64,000 nt of DNA. It comes from Pantoea sp. (lineage in GTDB: Bacteria; Pseudomonadota; Gammaproteobacteria; Enterobacterales; Enterobacteriaceae). Shown in pieces: positions 26,435-36,100 of the stretch; positions within the stretch are counted from its first letter, which is position 1, and the number at the start of each line of letters is the position of its first letter. The DNA lies in NCBI RefSeq assembly GCF_028283705.1, contig NZ_JAPWKD010000003.1:62001-126000 (forward strand), read 5' to 3'. The notes under the pieces are model-generated. The model made no database searches, was not told the origin of the DNA, and worked only from the letters and a program-made list of their open reading frames with translations. Position numbers and translations under genes: made by a program.

Positions 26435-27529
26435 TTATGGGTAGCTTAGAATGATGTTTTCGTCAGGAAGTTTAGTAAAGTCACGAATGATATGATGGTA
26501 GTCATTAAGTGGATCAAGATTATTAAGTTTTCCCTGGTAAAGGTCTTTTGCAATGATCTCCATTCCGATAATATTATAAGGATGGTTATAGAAATGATGA
26601 TAGACACCGTAAACATTTCCATCCTGAATCGGTTGAATCTGGTTTAACCCCTGTCTGTTCTTAAGTTTGTTGAAGACTACAGACACTTGTTGGGGGGTTA
26701 CGCCGTATCCGAAGGGGAGAACGTTAACGTTAGGCCGCCTGGAACCCGACATAATATAAACATCAGGTTTCATTGAAATGACCTTTTCGAGTGAAACGAA
26801 TCCAGCATTGCCGGGCAGTAATTCAGAACCAATGTTACGCCCCCCTACAGCTTCGACAAGTCCGCCCCATCCATTATGAGAGTGAGTAAAGCAGCAATTT
26901 TCTGTATTACCGGCAATAGGTTCAATGAACACGGTTGGAGTTTTATCCATGGACTTTGCGGCTGACAATATTGCATCGAGACGTTCCTGGTAGAAAGTGG
27001 CGTAGGACTGGGCCTCTTTTTCTTTATTCAGGGCCTTACCTAATAATTCGATGCTTTTTTTGGTGTTTTTTACCGGTTCAAGCTCATAATCAACGAACAG
27101 AACAGGGATGTTTAACTTTGCCAATGCTGCTAACACGCCAGTTTGTTTGAGCGCAGGCTTTGCGCGCCACTGAGCAATAACTAAGTCTGTTTTTTTGGAA
27201 AGTACAGTTTCAAGATTTATCTCTCCTTGATCACTGAAACCCATGTCAGTAATTTTTTCTGCTTCAGGCCAGGTTTTTCTCAACAGATCCCAGGACTGGA
27301 TATCTTGCTTTTTGGGCATGTTGTTCCAGGCAACCACTCTATGAAAAGGTGATTGCCTGTCCAACAAAGCCAAAGCGAGGATGTCCCTGCCATCCTGCAA
27401 AACAACACGCTGTGGTTCATGAGTTAACGTAACTTTTTGACCATCAACGTCAGTCAGGGTCAGGGGGTAAGTGCTGGCGAAGGAGGCCAAAGGCATTGCC
27501 AGGGTCAGTGCTAACAGAGGGCGTATCAT
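26435..27529 (-). CDS. Periplasmic iron-siderophore/cobalamin-type binding protein
   Basis: A 364-residue class III (FepB/FecB/BtuF-like) binding protein with a signal peptide (LLALTLAMPLASFAS). The mature part starts TYPLTLTDVDGQKVTL and QRVVLQDGRDILALALLD, the usual first-lobe opening. The EPIAGNTENCCFTHSHNGWGGLVEAVGGRNIG segment includes the conserved WGG...GG turn. A Fur box precedes it. No permease or ATPase for it lies in the window, so it may serve a transporter elsewhere or be an orphan. The two adjacent Cys near residue 214 are unusual. Confidence 0.83.
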   Translation of the reverse strand: MIRPLLALTLAMPLASFASTYPLTLTDVDGQKVTLTHEPQRVVLQDGRDILALALLDRQSPFHRVVAWNNMPKKQDIQSWDLLRKTWPEAEKITDMGFSDQGEINLETVLSKKTDLVIAQWRAKPALKQTGVLAALAKLNIPVLFVDYELEPVKNTKKSIELLGKALNKEKEAQSYATFYQERLDAILSAAKSMDKTPTVFIEPIAGNTENCCFTHSHNGWGGLVEAVGGRNIGSELLPGNAGFVSLEKVISMKPDVYIMSGSRRPNVNVLPFGYGVTPQQVSVVFNKLKNRQGLNQIQPIQDGNVYGVYHHFYNHPYNIIGMEIIAKDLYQGKLNNLDPLNDYHHIIRDFTKLPDENIILSYP

Positions 27530-27552
27530 TTTTCACTCCTTGATGATTGAGT

Positions 27553-27571
27553 GATAATTATTATCATTATT
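27553..27571 (-). promoter_or_regulatory. Fur box upstream of the iron binding protein gene
   Basis: GATAATTATTATCATTATT matches the 19-base Fur consensus at 16 of 19 positions and lies 24 bases before the start codon, where it would cover the promoter. This is direct support for iron-repressed expression of the gene at 26435-27529. Confidence 0.75.
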
Positions 27572-27642
27572 GTTTAAGGAAACATTAAGACGATACTGAC
27601 CGAAAGGATGAGCATTAAATCAAGCGTAGAAGGAGTACCGTT

Positions 27643-27729
27643 TTAGAGTGGATCATCATCAACTTCATCTTTAGCCGTTAATAAAACATAACCGAACCCT
27701 CTTATGGTTTGTATTTTGTTTTTTCCAAT
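27643..27729 (-). pseudogene. C-terminal scrap of a BasR/PmrA-like OmpR-family response regulator
   Basis: Twenty-eight residues before a TAA read KIQTIRGFGYVLLTAKDE. This is the last strand-turn-strand of an OmpR-type winged helix; enterobacterial BasR ends in a very similar RTVRGFGYMLVANEE. An in-frame TAA lies just upstream and no receiver domain is present. The piece directly follows the EptA scrap, in the order of the eptA-basR-basS operon, so both look like the ends of one internal deletion. Confidence 0.6.
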
Positions 27730-27761
27730 TTACACCGTCCTTCGTGTCAAGACAGGTTTTG

Positions 27762-27998
27762 TCAACGTTGAATCTGTTGCGTTAGCATAGATACTCTTTT
27801 CTGCTCATCAGCTGCAAATATCCCTATCAGTAGTTTATCTGCAAAGATAAAGGAGCCTATCGTGATGATAGCGTTCATCACGCGGAATGAGACGACAGGC
27901 ATCGAGAAAAATACCAGCACGTTCCTGAAATTATCAAAAGGCAGGCTGTGCATCACCTGATTATAAAATGCCAGATTCAAAAATGATGTGAATGCCAT
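27762..27998 (-). pseudogene. eptA: N-terminal membrane fragment of an EptA-like phosphoethanolamine transferase
   Basis: A 78-residue frame whose first part aligns by eye with the membrane N-terminus of enterobacterial EptA/PmrC: NLAFYNQVMHSLPFDNFRNV against NIAFFKQVLQALPLDSLHNV, then LVFFSMPVVSFRVMN against LVFLSMPVVAFSVIN. EptA adds phosphoethanolamine to lipid A. The catalytic periplasmic domain is missing and the sequence diverges after about residue 60. It is a non-functional remnant. Confidence 0.7.
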
Positions 27999-28080
27999 AC
28001 CGGCGCGCCTCTTCCACTATGGTAGTTCCTTCGCGATGCGGGCTGTGTTGCGCCGTCATGATCAACACGTCACCAGGCCG

Positions 28081-28995
28081 TTAAAATTGCGCGAGGCGTT
28101 GACGCTGAACGTCCAGCATGGACGACTCCAGTGGAATATAGCCTTCGGCACTATTCGTCTGGGCAGCAACGATGGCTTGTCCCTCTGAGGAGAGGGTGAG
28201 TGACAGCCACATCTTCAGTTCAGGGTTGAGCTTTTGACCCGGCGGCAGATCAAAATAGAGCGAGACATAACTGGATAACGGATAGTTTCCCCGGCCAACA
28301 TTGGTTAAATCAGGCAGCATGTAATCCATATGGTCATCAGCCGCCAGCGCCACAATCCTCGCCTGCTTTGCAAATGCTGCGGCATTAAACCATCCCACTG
28401 CGCCGATGCCAAACGGGTCATTCGCCACCGCTTCCAACACCGCCTGACGATCGGGTAGAGGCTCATAGTGTGGCGGATAAGGAAGGCCCTGCAGGTGCAG
28501 ATGACGAAATGCCGTTGCATATTTACCATCGTCGTGCAGGCCATACAGATGAATGCGCCGATGCTGGTATTCTTCCTGCAAACCCAGTTGTGACCACATG
28601 CTGATCTCACCCTGCGGATTTCCCCTGGCGAAAAGGGCACGCACCTGTGCCATCGTCAGCCCCTGTAACGGGTTACGCTGGTTAACGTAAAAAGCGGGTG
28701 GGGTTTTTGCATCCTTGCGCGGGCCATGTCCGTTATAGCCGACGTGGATGCAGGTTGGGGCATAGCCTTTCACCTGCAAAAATGCATCCAGCTCATACTG
28801 CCAGGGAGAACGAGAGATGGGCGCAACCCAACTGGCATTCGCCGCCAGCGCCATAATCGCCGTTGAGGAACCTTCCATGGTGCAGGTGAACAGAATTTCT
28901 GGATGTTGGCGCTGAAAAAGTTCGCACCATGGTGTAACCAGCGAATCCATTCCATCATTACCAATAATCGGCAGCGTTGTAGTAGCAATATTCAT
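28081..28995 (-). CDS. PstS-like substrate-binding domain protein without signal peptide (B)
   Basis: A 304-residue protein of the PstS-type periplasmic-binding fold. It has LPIIGNDGMDSLVTPWCELF, a GSSTAIMALAA ligand-binding turn, NQRNPLQGLTMAQVRALFARG, DPFGIGAVGWF and YPLSSYVSLYF, which all match the phosphate-binding protein layout. No signal peptide or lipobox is seen, since the N-terminus runs straight into the first strand. ATG 28995 overlaps the stop of gene A (ATGA). The family binds phosphate or other oxyanions in the periplasm; a cytoplasmic copy is odd and its role is unknown. Confidence 0.7.
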   Translation of the reverse strand: MNIATTTLPIIGNDGMDSLVTPWCELFQRQHPEILFTCTMEGSSTAIMALAANASWVAPISRSPWQYELDAFLQVKGYAPTCIHVGYNGHGPRKDAKTPPAFYVNQRNPLQGLTMAQVRALFARGNPQGEISMWSQLGLQEEYQHRRIHLYGLHDDGKYATAFRHLHLQGLPYPPHYEPLPDRQAVLEAVANDPFGIGAVGWFNAAAFAKQARIVALAADDHMDYMLPDLTNVGRGNYPLSSYVSLYFDLPPGQKLNPELKMWLSLTLSSEGQAIVAAQTNSAEGYIPLESSMLDVQRQRLAQF

Positions 28996-29885
28996 AAGCA
29001 ATTAGCCAAAAGGTTGGACTGGTGGCTGACCATATCGTCAGAAAGAGACGCATAGCGAGACTGTGTGTTGATGATTTGTTGTCCCGCAGCTGACAGCACA
29101 AAACTGGCAAAATCGATCAGCGGCTGGCTGATAATCCCGTGTCGATCTTTTGGCAGATAAAGGTGCAGATAGCGGGTAAGGGGATAGTCACCGCTTCGCA
29201 TATTATGCAGGCTTGCGTCATAAAGCCGACCCTCTTCGTCAGAGATTGGCAGCGCGCGGACATGTGAGTTTTCACGGCCCGCTTCAGCAATGCCAATCGC
29301 CGTGGGCATGCTAGCCAGTTTTTCGAGCAGCTCATCGGTAGTGCTGACATATTCACCACTCCAACCCGGCTGACGCTGGTTAAAGTGATGCTGACTCATG
29401 AATACGTTGAGTGGTGCGATACCGGGCAAACGCAGCGGGTAAATGCTGCCAGCATTAGCGGCATTCAGCTGAGCCCATGAGGAGTAATCTCCCGCCGGAT
29501 TGCCACGCGTAAATACCTTACTAAGTTGCTGCAGCGTAATATGCGGCAATGGATTTGCCCGCTGCACATACACACAGGCAGAAACCGGTGCACAAATCGC
29601 TACCCTGATAGCGAATGGCGGGGTGCCGAGCAGCTTACGGTAAGGCACGCTTTCAAAACGGGTCATTTCGCGTTCGAGCAGTGCCATGGCGCTTTGGCCG
29701 GTCATCATGTAGGCAAACACGGATGCTTGCCCCTGTGCCATCGCCAAATATTCCCTTTCTGGCTGATGAGTGCTGAATGCTTCAATCAATTGGCTGGCAA
29801 CATCACTGCTGTTTTCACAGGCTCCCAGCTTATAAACCAGAGGATCTGGCACTTTTAAATGCGCGGTATAGATCGTTGAACTCAT
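28992..29885 (-). CDS. PstS-like substrate-binding domain protein without signal peptide (A)
   Basis: A 297-residue PstS-type fold, divergent from protein B. It has NPLPHITLQQLSKVFTRGNPAGDYSSW, TAIGIAEAG, SGDYPLTRYLHLYL and FASFVLSAAGQQII. The N-terminus MSSTIYTAHLKVPDP has no signal peptide. ATG 29885 is preferred to a TTG at 29909. It is first in a two-gene unit, with protein B in a four-base overlap. A Fur-like sequence lies about 90 bases upstream. The two may form a heterodimer. I know of no assigned function for such a pair. Confidence 0.68.
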   Translation of the reverse strand: MSSTIYTAHLKVPDPLVYKLGACENSSDVASQLIEAFSTHQPEREYLAMAQGQASVFAYMMTGQSAMALLEREMTRFESVPYRKLLGTPPFAIRVAICAPVSACVYVQRANPLPHITLQQLSKVFTRGNPAGDYSSWAQLNAANAGSIYPLRLPGIAPLNVFMSQHHFNQRQPGWSGEYVSTTDELLEKLASMPTAIGIAEAGRENSHVRALPISDEEGRLYDASLHNMRSGDYPLTRYLHLYLPKDRHGIISQPLIDFASFVLSAAGQQIINTQSRYASLSDDMVSHQSNLLANCL

Positions 29886-29975
29886 TATCCGTTGTTTCTC
29901 TATTAACAATTTTCCAGGCTTGCCGTGTAAATGAGGTCATCGGCAACAGCAAGCAGCGCACTCAGTATCATAAGT

Positions 29976-29997
29976 AATGATTTCTATTCGCATTTTC
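29976..29997 (-). promoter_or_regulatory. Weak Fur-like site before the PstS-like pair
   Basis: AATGATTTCTATTCGCATTT resembles the older Fur consensus AATGATAATTATTCTCATT, with about five mismatches in 22. It lies about 90 bases before gene A. The match is moderate and may be chance in AT-rich DNA. Apart from this site, 29886-30080 holds no gene I can support. Confidence 0.35.
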
Positions 29998-30162
29998 CTT
30001 TAAAATCATCATGTAGTATCGAACCGTAGTAGTCAATTTCATGGGTAGCTACAGAGCGGTAATCTCAGCTTTGCTTCTATAAATAATGTCTATCCATTAT
30101 TAAGATGTCGTATCAGTGGCTAAGTTAAAGTGTCATCTGTGACACGAAGAGAGTCTGGCTGT

Positions 30163-30534
30163 TCAGGACGTTTTTCTGGGCCGTGCTACCCAGGTATTCT
30201 CGGCCATCATCAGCTTTCTGACGGTTTCTTTTGAGATGCTCAGCCCGAAGCCGGCGTTCAGTAACCGCCAGGCTCCGGTCGGGCTCATGCCACGGCAGCG
30301 GGTGCGGATAAGCTGCACAACCTGAGACTTCAGCTCTTCTTTCAGCTGATAGTTGCTGGGTTTACCCCGGCGCAGATCCACCATGCCGTTCCGGCCGGAT
30401 TCGCGGTAGCGGCTGACCAGACGCCGGCACTGGCGGGGAGAGACTTCCATTGACTGCGCGGCTTCTGCCGCTGTGATGTCGCCTGCCAGATACATTTCAA
30501 TCAGGTCGGCCCGCAGCTGTTCCTGCAGGGTCAT
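30163..30534 (-). pseudogene. N-terminal HTH part of an IS1202-group transposase
   Basis: A 123-residue frame with a helix-turn-helix (TAAEAAQSMEVSPRQCRRLVSRYRESG) followed by LRRGKPSNYQL and a second HTH-like region ending ENTWVARPRKTS. The DDE catalytic domain that should follow is absent. The N-terminal style matches ISNCY/IS1202 transposases. It could still bind element ends but cannot catalyse transposition. Confidence 0.65.
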
Positions 30535-30603
30535 TACTTTTTTTCCTGACTCATTTGTCCTCCCTGTGGCGTTGTGTCCGCTGAAGCGGGCAGGGGAAGG
30601 GAC

Positions 30604-31345
30604 TCAGCGCTTGAGGTCAGAGACAAAGTCCTCCGGGCTGACCAGTACCGGATTGATTGCCCTCAGTGCTTCAAGCGCGCGTTCCTGCGCCCGTCGTCGC
30701 GGCATTTTTCTGCTGCGTGAGCGTTTCCCTTCAGCTTCCAGCGCATCCTGTTTTTCCTGCGCCAGCCGCAGTACGGTACCGAGGCGTTTGTTATCGACGA
30801 TCTCACCCTGATCCACGCAGGTCAGCTTGTCAAAAACCTGATAACGCAGCTCACGGTGGGCATAACGGAAGCTGATCCTGCCGTCAGGATATTCGAATAC
30901 GGTGATTTTTTCACCCTCGATGCGGGTGTCGGCATCAGAGGGTTCAATGAGGTAGAGCATTTTATCGTACTGAAAAGTCAGCGCTTTTGATAACTTCCGC
31001 TGGTCCTGCCAGGCAAAGATATCGTCCAGCTCGTCCGGTGTCAGACCGGTCGGACGGTGCAGATCTTTCGGATACTTAGGAGGTCGTGCAAAACGGCGGT
31101 TAAAGTTGTCGATAAAACCCGCAATCCAGCGGTTCGCCTCGCTGATGGAGCTGATGTTGTGCAGCCGCAGCTCCTTCACCAGCCGATCCTGCAGCGTCTG
31201 GTTGGCGCGCTCCACACGGCCTTTGGCCTGGCTGCTGTTGGCGCAGATGAGCTCTATGCTCAGGTCGCGCAGTGCACGGCCAAACTGTGTGGTACCGCTG
31301 CGGCGTGCGTCCGTACCGTTAACCCTGAAAACGGCGTGCTTCAGG
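30604..31345 (-). pseudogene. C-terminal catalytic part of an IS1202-group transposase
   Basis: From KHAVFRVNGTDARRSG onward the frame matches the second half of an integrase-like DDE transposase: ELICANSSQAKGRVERAN (catalytic Glu region), TLQDRLVKELRL and a C-terminal domain ending EDFVSDLKR. The first catalytic Asp and the HTH are missing; residues before Lys24 of the open frame are unrelated sequence from the junction at about 31345. Confidence 0.68.
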
Positions 31346-31395
31346 GACGAAATCTGTAAATTGTTCCGTACGACATTAGCGCTTTGGAGTAACAA

Positions 31396-32945
31396 ATAAT
31401 GTCTATCCACATTGATAATGTCACCCTGATTTCCCGGTTTTGAATGTCACTTTCTGCTGCTTTCTGATGAAGAGAAAAGGGCAGCAGGGGGTTATTTCTT
31501 CAGGCCGGGTCTGTAGAGCAACGGCTCAGCCAGAACCGGATTAACTGCCCTGAGCTGCTCCTGAATCTGCGCCCGCCTCCCCGGCATATGCCGGCTGCGT
31601 TCCCTTTTCCCTGCCGCTTCCAGCTCATCCTGTTTTTCCTGTGCCAGTTTCAGCACTGCGCCCAGTCTCTTATTATCAACGATACACCCCTGGCTGACGC
31701 TGGCGAGCTTATCGAATACCCGATATTTCAACATTCTGCTGCCATAGCGGAAAGCCAGCGTACCGTCCGGATAGTCATATGCCATGATTTTCTCACCGGC
31801 AATGCGTGAGTTTTCTTCACTGGGTTCAACCAGATAAAGAATCTTATCGTACTGAAATGTCAGTGATTTTGAGAGCGTGCGCAGCGTCTGCCAGGCAAAG
31901 ATATCGTCCAGCTCCGGGCGGCTTTCGGAGACGGCGCGGTGCAGGTTTTTCGGATATTTTGCCGGTCTGGCAAAGCGGCGGTTGAAATCGCTGATGAATG
32001 TCTCAGCCAGGCGTTGGCTGTATCAATGCCGGTGATGTTCTCCAGCCGCATCTCCTTAACCAGCCGATCCTGGAGCGTCAGGTTAGCTCGTTCGACGCGA
32101 CCCTTGGCCTGAGAGCTGTTGGCACAGATAAGCTCGATGTTCAGATCGTGCAGTGCGCGTCCGAACTGCGTCATACCGGTACGTCGCGTTTCGGCCTGGC
32201 TGACGTGAAACACCGCGTGCTTATCGCTGTAAAACGCCACCGGCTTGCCGTGTTTATCGATGTAATCGCGCGTGGCCATCATGTAATCGAAGGCCGACTC
32301 ACTCTGGCAGAAACGCAGGTGCATCAGACGACCGGTCGCGTCATCAACGTAAACCAGCAGGCAGCATTTTGGTGCGCGGCCTTCGAACCAGTCATGGTGT
32401 GAACCGTCAATCTGGATCAGCTCGCCCAGGCAATCCCGCCGCTGGCGTGGCTGATAAATCCGGGGCGGACGGCGTGCGTGCGGGATCCAGAGTCCGTCAG
32501 CAGTCATCCAGCATCGCAGCGTCTCAACGGCGATCTTACCCGTGGCGCGAGCTTTTCTGCGGCGAGCGTTGGTCCGAAACCGACATAATTTTCACGCAGC
32601 AGCGCGGTATGCGGTGACGCAGAGCCTCATCAATACGATGCGTGCCGGGCTTGCCGCGTCGTGCGTTGATAAGGCCGACTGCACCAGACTCGCGATAGCG
32701 GTTCATCAGCCGCTGAACCTGGCGTTCAGTGAGGTCAAGCTGAAAGGCCGCATCACGGCGACGCAGGCGCTTTTCGATGACAGCCTGAATGACGGGAAGG
32801 CGGTGAAGTTCTTTATTCGACATGGTCACCAGCATCAGCAGAGATCTCCCAGAAAAAAGTGGTAAACGCACCGGATCTGGGTGAAATTATGAACTAGATA
32901 AAAAGTGACAATATCAAATGTGACCCTCAAATAAAGTGCAGATAA
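31396..32945 (-). mobile_element. Second IS1202-group (ISNCY) element, decayed
   Basis: About 1.5 kb with one frameshifted transposase reading leftward. The left edge has AATGTCTATCCA then TGTCACCC and ATGTCACTTT; the right edge (32898-32935) has the inverse motifs AAAGTGACA and TGTGACCC. These repeated TGTCAC boxes look like transposase binding sites at both ends. The exact termini and target duplication are not resolved. Confidence 0.6.
31492..32823 (-). pseudogene. Frameshifted IS1202-group transposase
   Basis: Three frames make up one transposase. The N-terminal HTH runs from MSNKELHRLPVIQ (32823) to about 32600. The catalytic core (ELIQIDGSHHDWFE, VYVDDATGRL, AFYSDKHAVF, ANSSQAKGRVERAN) runs from 32507 to about 31990. 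The C-terminal domain (31785-31492) ends YRPGLKK. Frame changes near 32600 and near 32000-32020 separate them. A complete copy would be about 440 residues. Here it is inactive. Confidence 0.72.
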
Positions 32946-33119
32946 CGTGAATTATGTTAAATATAATATCCAATTAACCATGCAACACCCACTACTAAAT
33001 ACCTCACTGCGTGATTTATTACGTTTTCATCCGCCGCCGCTATGTGAACACCCACCACCATTTGCCCTGGATCCGCTGCATAACGGCCACTGTGAGTTCA
33101 AAGAAAGTGCAGCTTCACG

Positions 33120-36100
33120 CTACAGCAGAGGCTTGTCTGACCATGGCCGTTCTTTCTGCATAACCAGACTCATTGCGGCCGGAAGAACCGTCAGCGTCAC
33201 CAGTGTTGCCACCAATAATCCCCCGATAATGGCATACGCCATAGGCCCCCAGAATACCTGTTCTGAAATCGGCAGCATCCCGAGTATCGCCGCACAGGCG
33301 GTCAGCAGTATCGGCCGGGCACGGTGCCCGGCTGCGGCGATGATCGCCTCGTCATACGCCACTCCTTCACGTACATTGTTGTCAGCTTCACTGATAAGAA
33401 TCACCGCGTTGCGGATTATCATACCCGCCAGCGCAATAATGCCCAGCAGCGCGACAAACCCCATTGGTGTGCCGGTTGGCAACATCGCCAGCACAATACC
33501 GATGAGACCAAAGGGTGCCATCAGCAGTGCCAGCAGCATGCGGGAAAACCGCTGAAGTTGTACCATCAACAACATCAGCATCACCGTCAGCGTCACCGGC
33601 AGCATGACATACACGGAGTTGTTGCCTTTATCTGATTCAGCCACCGTCCCGCCCTCCTCTATCTGATAACCAGGCGGCAGTGTGCCGCGTAGCCGGTTCA
33701 CCGACGGCTGCAGTTGTTGTGACACAGCCTCGGCACGCATCCCCGGTGCCACGTCGGTCTGTACGGTGATATAAGGCAACCGCTGACGCCGCCAGATAAC
33801 CGGGTCATCCAGGCCCCATTCAGGTGCGGCAACCTGGCTGAGCGGTATTTTCTGCCCCTGGTCATTGGTCAGCAGCATGCCGGACAACGTCGTTAAATCC
33901 TGACGCTCCGCGTCATCCGCGCGCAGCACCACATCAATCAGCCGATTATCATCGCGCACCGTGGTGACTGTCGCCCCTGACCAGACGGTGTTCAGCATCT
34001 GAGCGATACGCTGCGACGACACTCCCGCCGCCCTGGCAGCCGTCTGGTTAACGTTCAGGGTGATGACCCGTTCCGGGTCTCCTGCGCTGAGGTTGACCTC
34101 ACGCGTACAGGGGTTCTGACCAAGCACTGACGCCAGCTTATGCGCAATCACCTTTACCCGCCCGTAATCAGGGCCGGTGATGCGGTATTTGACTGGCCAG
34201 CCCACCGGCGGACCGAGTTCCAGTGGGGAAACGCGGCTGGTGATGTCGCTGAACTGGCGGGCCAGCAGGTTATCCAGCGTTCTTTGCAGCCGGTCGCGCG
34301 CCTGCAGGTCTTTCGCCACCACCACCAGCTGGGCCGTGTTTTCATTATCCAGCAGGACATCCATCGGCAGGTAAAAGCGTATCGCCCCTGACCCGACGTA
34401 ACTGGAGAAATGATCAACATCCGGGTCACGGATTAACGCTTTTTCCAGTCTGTCAGTCTGACGCCCGGTTTCGCTCTGAGAGGCGTCAGCCGCCAGCGTC
34501 AGGCTGACCAGTAGTTCGGGCCGATCAGAGGTGGGGAAGAATTCACCCTGCATAAAGGTCGTGCCATACGCAGCCAGCCCCAGCAGAACCAGCGCGGCTC
34601 CGACAGTCATTGCCCGGTGACGCAGGGTTATGGCCAGCAGACGATCATATCCGCGCCGGAGCCTGCCCGGCGCCCCGCTGTCCGCATGTATTTTCAGTGT
34701 TACGGGTAAAATCCGTACACCGATAAGCGGCGAAAACAGGATGGCGACCACCCATGAACAGAGCAGCGCGATCAGCATCACGGCAAACAGCGTGTAGCAG
34801 TATTCCCCGGCGCTGGAGGCCGCAAATCCCACCGGAATAAACCCGGCAATCATCACCAGCGTACCGGTCAGCATCGGAAACGCCGTTGTTCTGAAGGCAT
34901 AGGTAGCCGCCGCGCGGCGTGAATCACCTGCTTCAAGGCGCGATACCATGGTTTCTACCGTTATCATGGCATCATCAACCAGCAGACCGAGCGCGATAAT
35001 CAACGCGCCGAGCGAGATGCGTTGCAGACCGATACCGGCAAGCAGCATGCCGGTAAAGGTCAGAGCCAGTACCAGCGGTATCGCCGCTGCCACTACCAGG
35101 CCAGCGCGCTGGCCCAGTGACACAAACGACACGGCAAGCACGATGGCGACGGCTTCAGCCAGCACGCGGATAAATCCGCTGATGGCGTTTGCCACCACGG
35201 CCGACTGGTCGGCGACTTTCACCATCTCGATTCCGTGCGGCAGCTGCTGGCTGAGCAGCCCCATGCGGGTATTCAGGGCCTGACCAAAGTCGGTCATATT
35301 CCCGGTGGCGGCCATAGAAATCGCCAGACCGATGGCCGGTTTTCCGTTGACGCGGAACACCGGTGACGGGGGTTCTGCCGTTTCGCGACGCACGGTGGCG
35401 ATAGCGGCCAGGGGAATATAACGACCATCGATATGCAGCGTGACCGCCTGCAGGCTCTTTTCCGACGTCAGCGCGCCACTAACGCGAAGCGATACCTGCG
35501 CGCGGTCCGTACGCAGCGTGCCGGCAGGCTCGACCGCATTCTGCGCCTTCAGCGCGTCACTGACCTGTTGCAGGGTAATCCCCATACCCGCCAGCTGGCG
35601 CGGGGAGAAAGCGATGACGAGTTGTTCTTCCTGCACCCCGATCAGGCGGATTTTCCCCACGTCCGGCAGCGACATTAAGTCGCGGCGGATATCCTCCACC
35701 CGATCGCGCAGTTCCCGCGGGCTAAATCCCTCAGCGGTAAACCCGTAGATGGTGCCAAAGGTATCATCAAATTCGTCATCAACCGCCGGTCCCTGTACGC
35801 CGGATGGCAGTGACGCGGCGATATCCTGCATCTTTTGGCGCACCTGATACCAGATGCCGGGTACCTGAGCGGGCGGGGTATCATCCCTCAGGTTGACAAA
35901 GATCACCGACTGACCGGCGTGCGTGTCGCTTTCTACATAATCCAGATACGGGATCTCCTGTAGCTTTTTCTCCAGCGTGTCCGTCACCAGGTTGACCGTA
36001 TCCTGCACGGTGGCTCCCGGCCAGGAAGCTGATACCACCGCAGTCTTGATCGTAAAGGCCGGGTCTTCGTTACGCGGCAGCTTTTCAAAGCTCAGGATGC

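Larger units (their letters stand above)
30081..31395 (-). mobile_element. Rearranged remnant(s) of an IS1202-group (ISNCY) element
   Basis: Two transposase pieces in the wrong order lie here. A C-terminal piece (31345-30604) precedes an N-terminal piece (30534-30163) on the minus strand. The left edge begins AATGTCTATCCA and carries several TGTC/TGTCA repeats (30085-30155), like the end of the neighbouring copy at about 31396. The same 16 bases (AAATAATGTCTATCCA) occur at 30081-30096 and 31394-31409. It probably arose from two tandem related copies with deletions. No intact transposase remains. Confidence 0.6.

Noticed and set aside
27999..28080. A short minus-strand frame reading PGDVLIMTAQHSPHREG, recalling alkaline-phosphatase-fold metal motifs such as those of DeoB
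   Set aside because: Too short, and the key TADHG motif is altered, so the resemblance may be chance.
30081..31409. The 16-base repeat AAATAATGTCTATCCA as a target-site duplication
   Set aside because: Both copies are followed by the TGTCA-rich ends of two related elements, so the repeat is more simply part of the IS ends.
32947..33555. A 202-residue plus-strand frame at the end of the RND gene
   Set aside because: Most of it is antisense to the RND permease C-terminus, and its low-complexity Ser/Ile/Ala content is typical of a shadow frame.
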